A stretch of DNA of 64,000 bases from Ruminiclostridium sp. Lineage in GTDB: Bacteria > Bacillota > Clostridia > Oscillospirales > Ruminococcaceae. The position numbers were made by a program, and so were the translations under genes. The notes under the pieces were generated by a model. It searched no databases, had not been told where the DNA came from, and was given only the letters and a program-made list of their open reading frames with translations. This document shows, piece by piece, positions 63,979-64,000 of the stretch (the stretch's first letter is position 1; each line of letters starts with the position of its first letter). The stretch lies in NCBI GenBank assembly GCA_017635675.1, contig JAGBLA010000123.1:53955-117954 (forward strand), in the 5' to 3' direction.

Positions 63979-64000
63979 GAAGTGTATTTACATACACTTC
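63979..64000. repeat. inverted repeat at the window edge
   Basis: GAAGTGTAT and ATACACTTC flank TTAC (9-bp perfect arms) at the very end of the window. It may be a larger structure cut by the edge. No gene is supported between 63914 and 64000. Confidence 0.35.

Noticed and set aside
63854-64000. Minus-strand open frame entering from the window edge
   Set aside because: It would run antisense through the tRNA terminator and into tRNA-Pro before its stop, and the visible 48 codons match nothing I know. A real gene end here is unlikely.
1-64000. CRISPR arrays, toxin-antitoxin pairs, restriction or phage-defence genes
   Set aside because: No regularly spaced repeats and no recognisable defence families were found on either strand.

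Overview
The window looks like a chromosomal segment of a pectin-degrading, gut- or rumen-type Firmicute, most like the Ruminococcus/Oscillospiraceae group. The reasons are AGGAGG-type ribosome binding sites, many TTGACA-17-TATAAT promoters, LplB/YtcP-type sugar ABC permeases with MsmK/UgpC-type ATPases, an LplD-like GH4 enzyme and a fairly GC-rich composition. The organism assignment is inference. No stretch over 300 bases lacks a gene, and I see no CRISPR array, rRNA or complete insertion sequence.

Region 1 (1-28.2 kb, all minus strand). After a truncated chemotaxis receptor and a 158-bp MITE-like element comes a very long, tightly packed gene train for pectin oligosaccharide use. Transcription appears to start near 27.14 kb, just upstream of a palindromic operator-like site. 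Its order is: a GltD-like oxidoreductase, an ECF-S-like membrane protein, LplB and YtcP permeases, a large binding lipoprotein, a block of four unrecognised 4-TM proteins around an MsmK-type ATPase, GH28, GH105, GH4, an AEC transporter, KduD, a KdgA-VOC fusion, KdgK, a TIM-barrel isomerase, KduI, a second MsmK-type ATPase, UxaB, UxaA and UxaC. A pectinesterase gene with its own promoter lies just upstream. The enzymes lack signal peptides. The implied scheme is import of (methylated) oligogalacturonides, cytoplasmic demethylation and hydrolysis, and flow of saturated galacturonate (UxaC-UxaB-UxaA) and unsaturated uronate (KduI-KduD) into KDG, then KDPG, then pyruvate and glyceraldehyde-3-phosphate.

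Region 2 (28.2-33.3 kb). A divergently transcribed intracellular GH9 enzyme, a thioredoxin-type glutathione peroxidase, and a lipoprotein-MFS pair that converges on the peroxidase at a shared terminator.

Region 3 (33.5-41.7 kb). A signalling island: a two-component-propeller hybrid kinase with receiver and Hpt, a double-receiver response regulator, and a convergent FIST-domain hybrid kinase with receiver and Hpt. None has a DNA-binding output.

Region 4 (41.8-49.6 kb). A DUF3267 zincin-like membrane protein, a metal ABC transporter (ZnuC/ZnuB type) with an atypical SDR, a divergent DUF2975-XRE-DUF4153 operon, and a second chemotaxis receptor.

Region 5 (49.7-64 kb). pheS-pheT, an operon joining MoxR-DUF58-transglutaminase genes to birA-bioY-bioB, gltX-metG (MetRS with a degenerate KMSKS loop), and tRNA-Leu(CAG) and tRNA-Pro(CGG).
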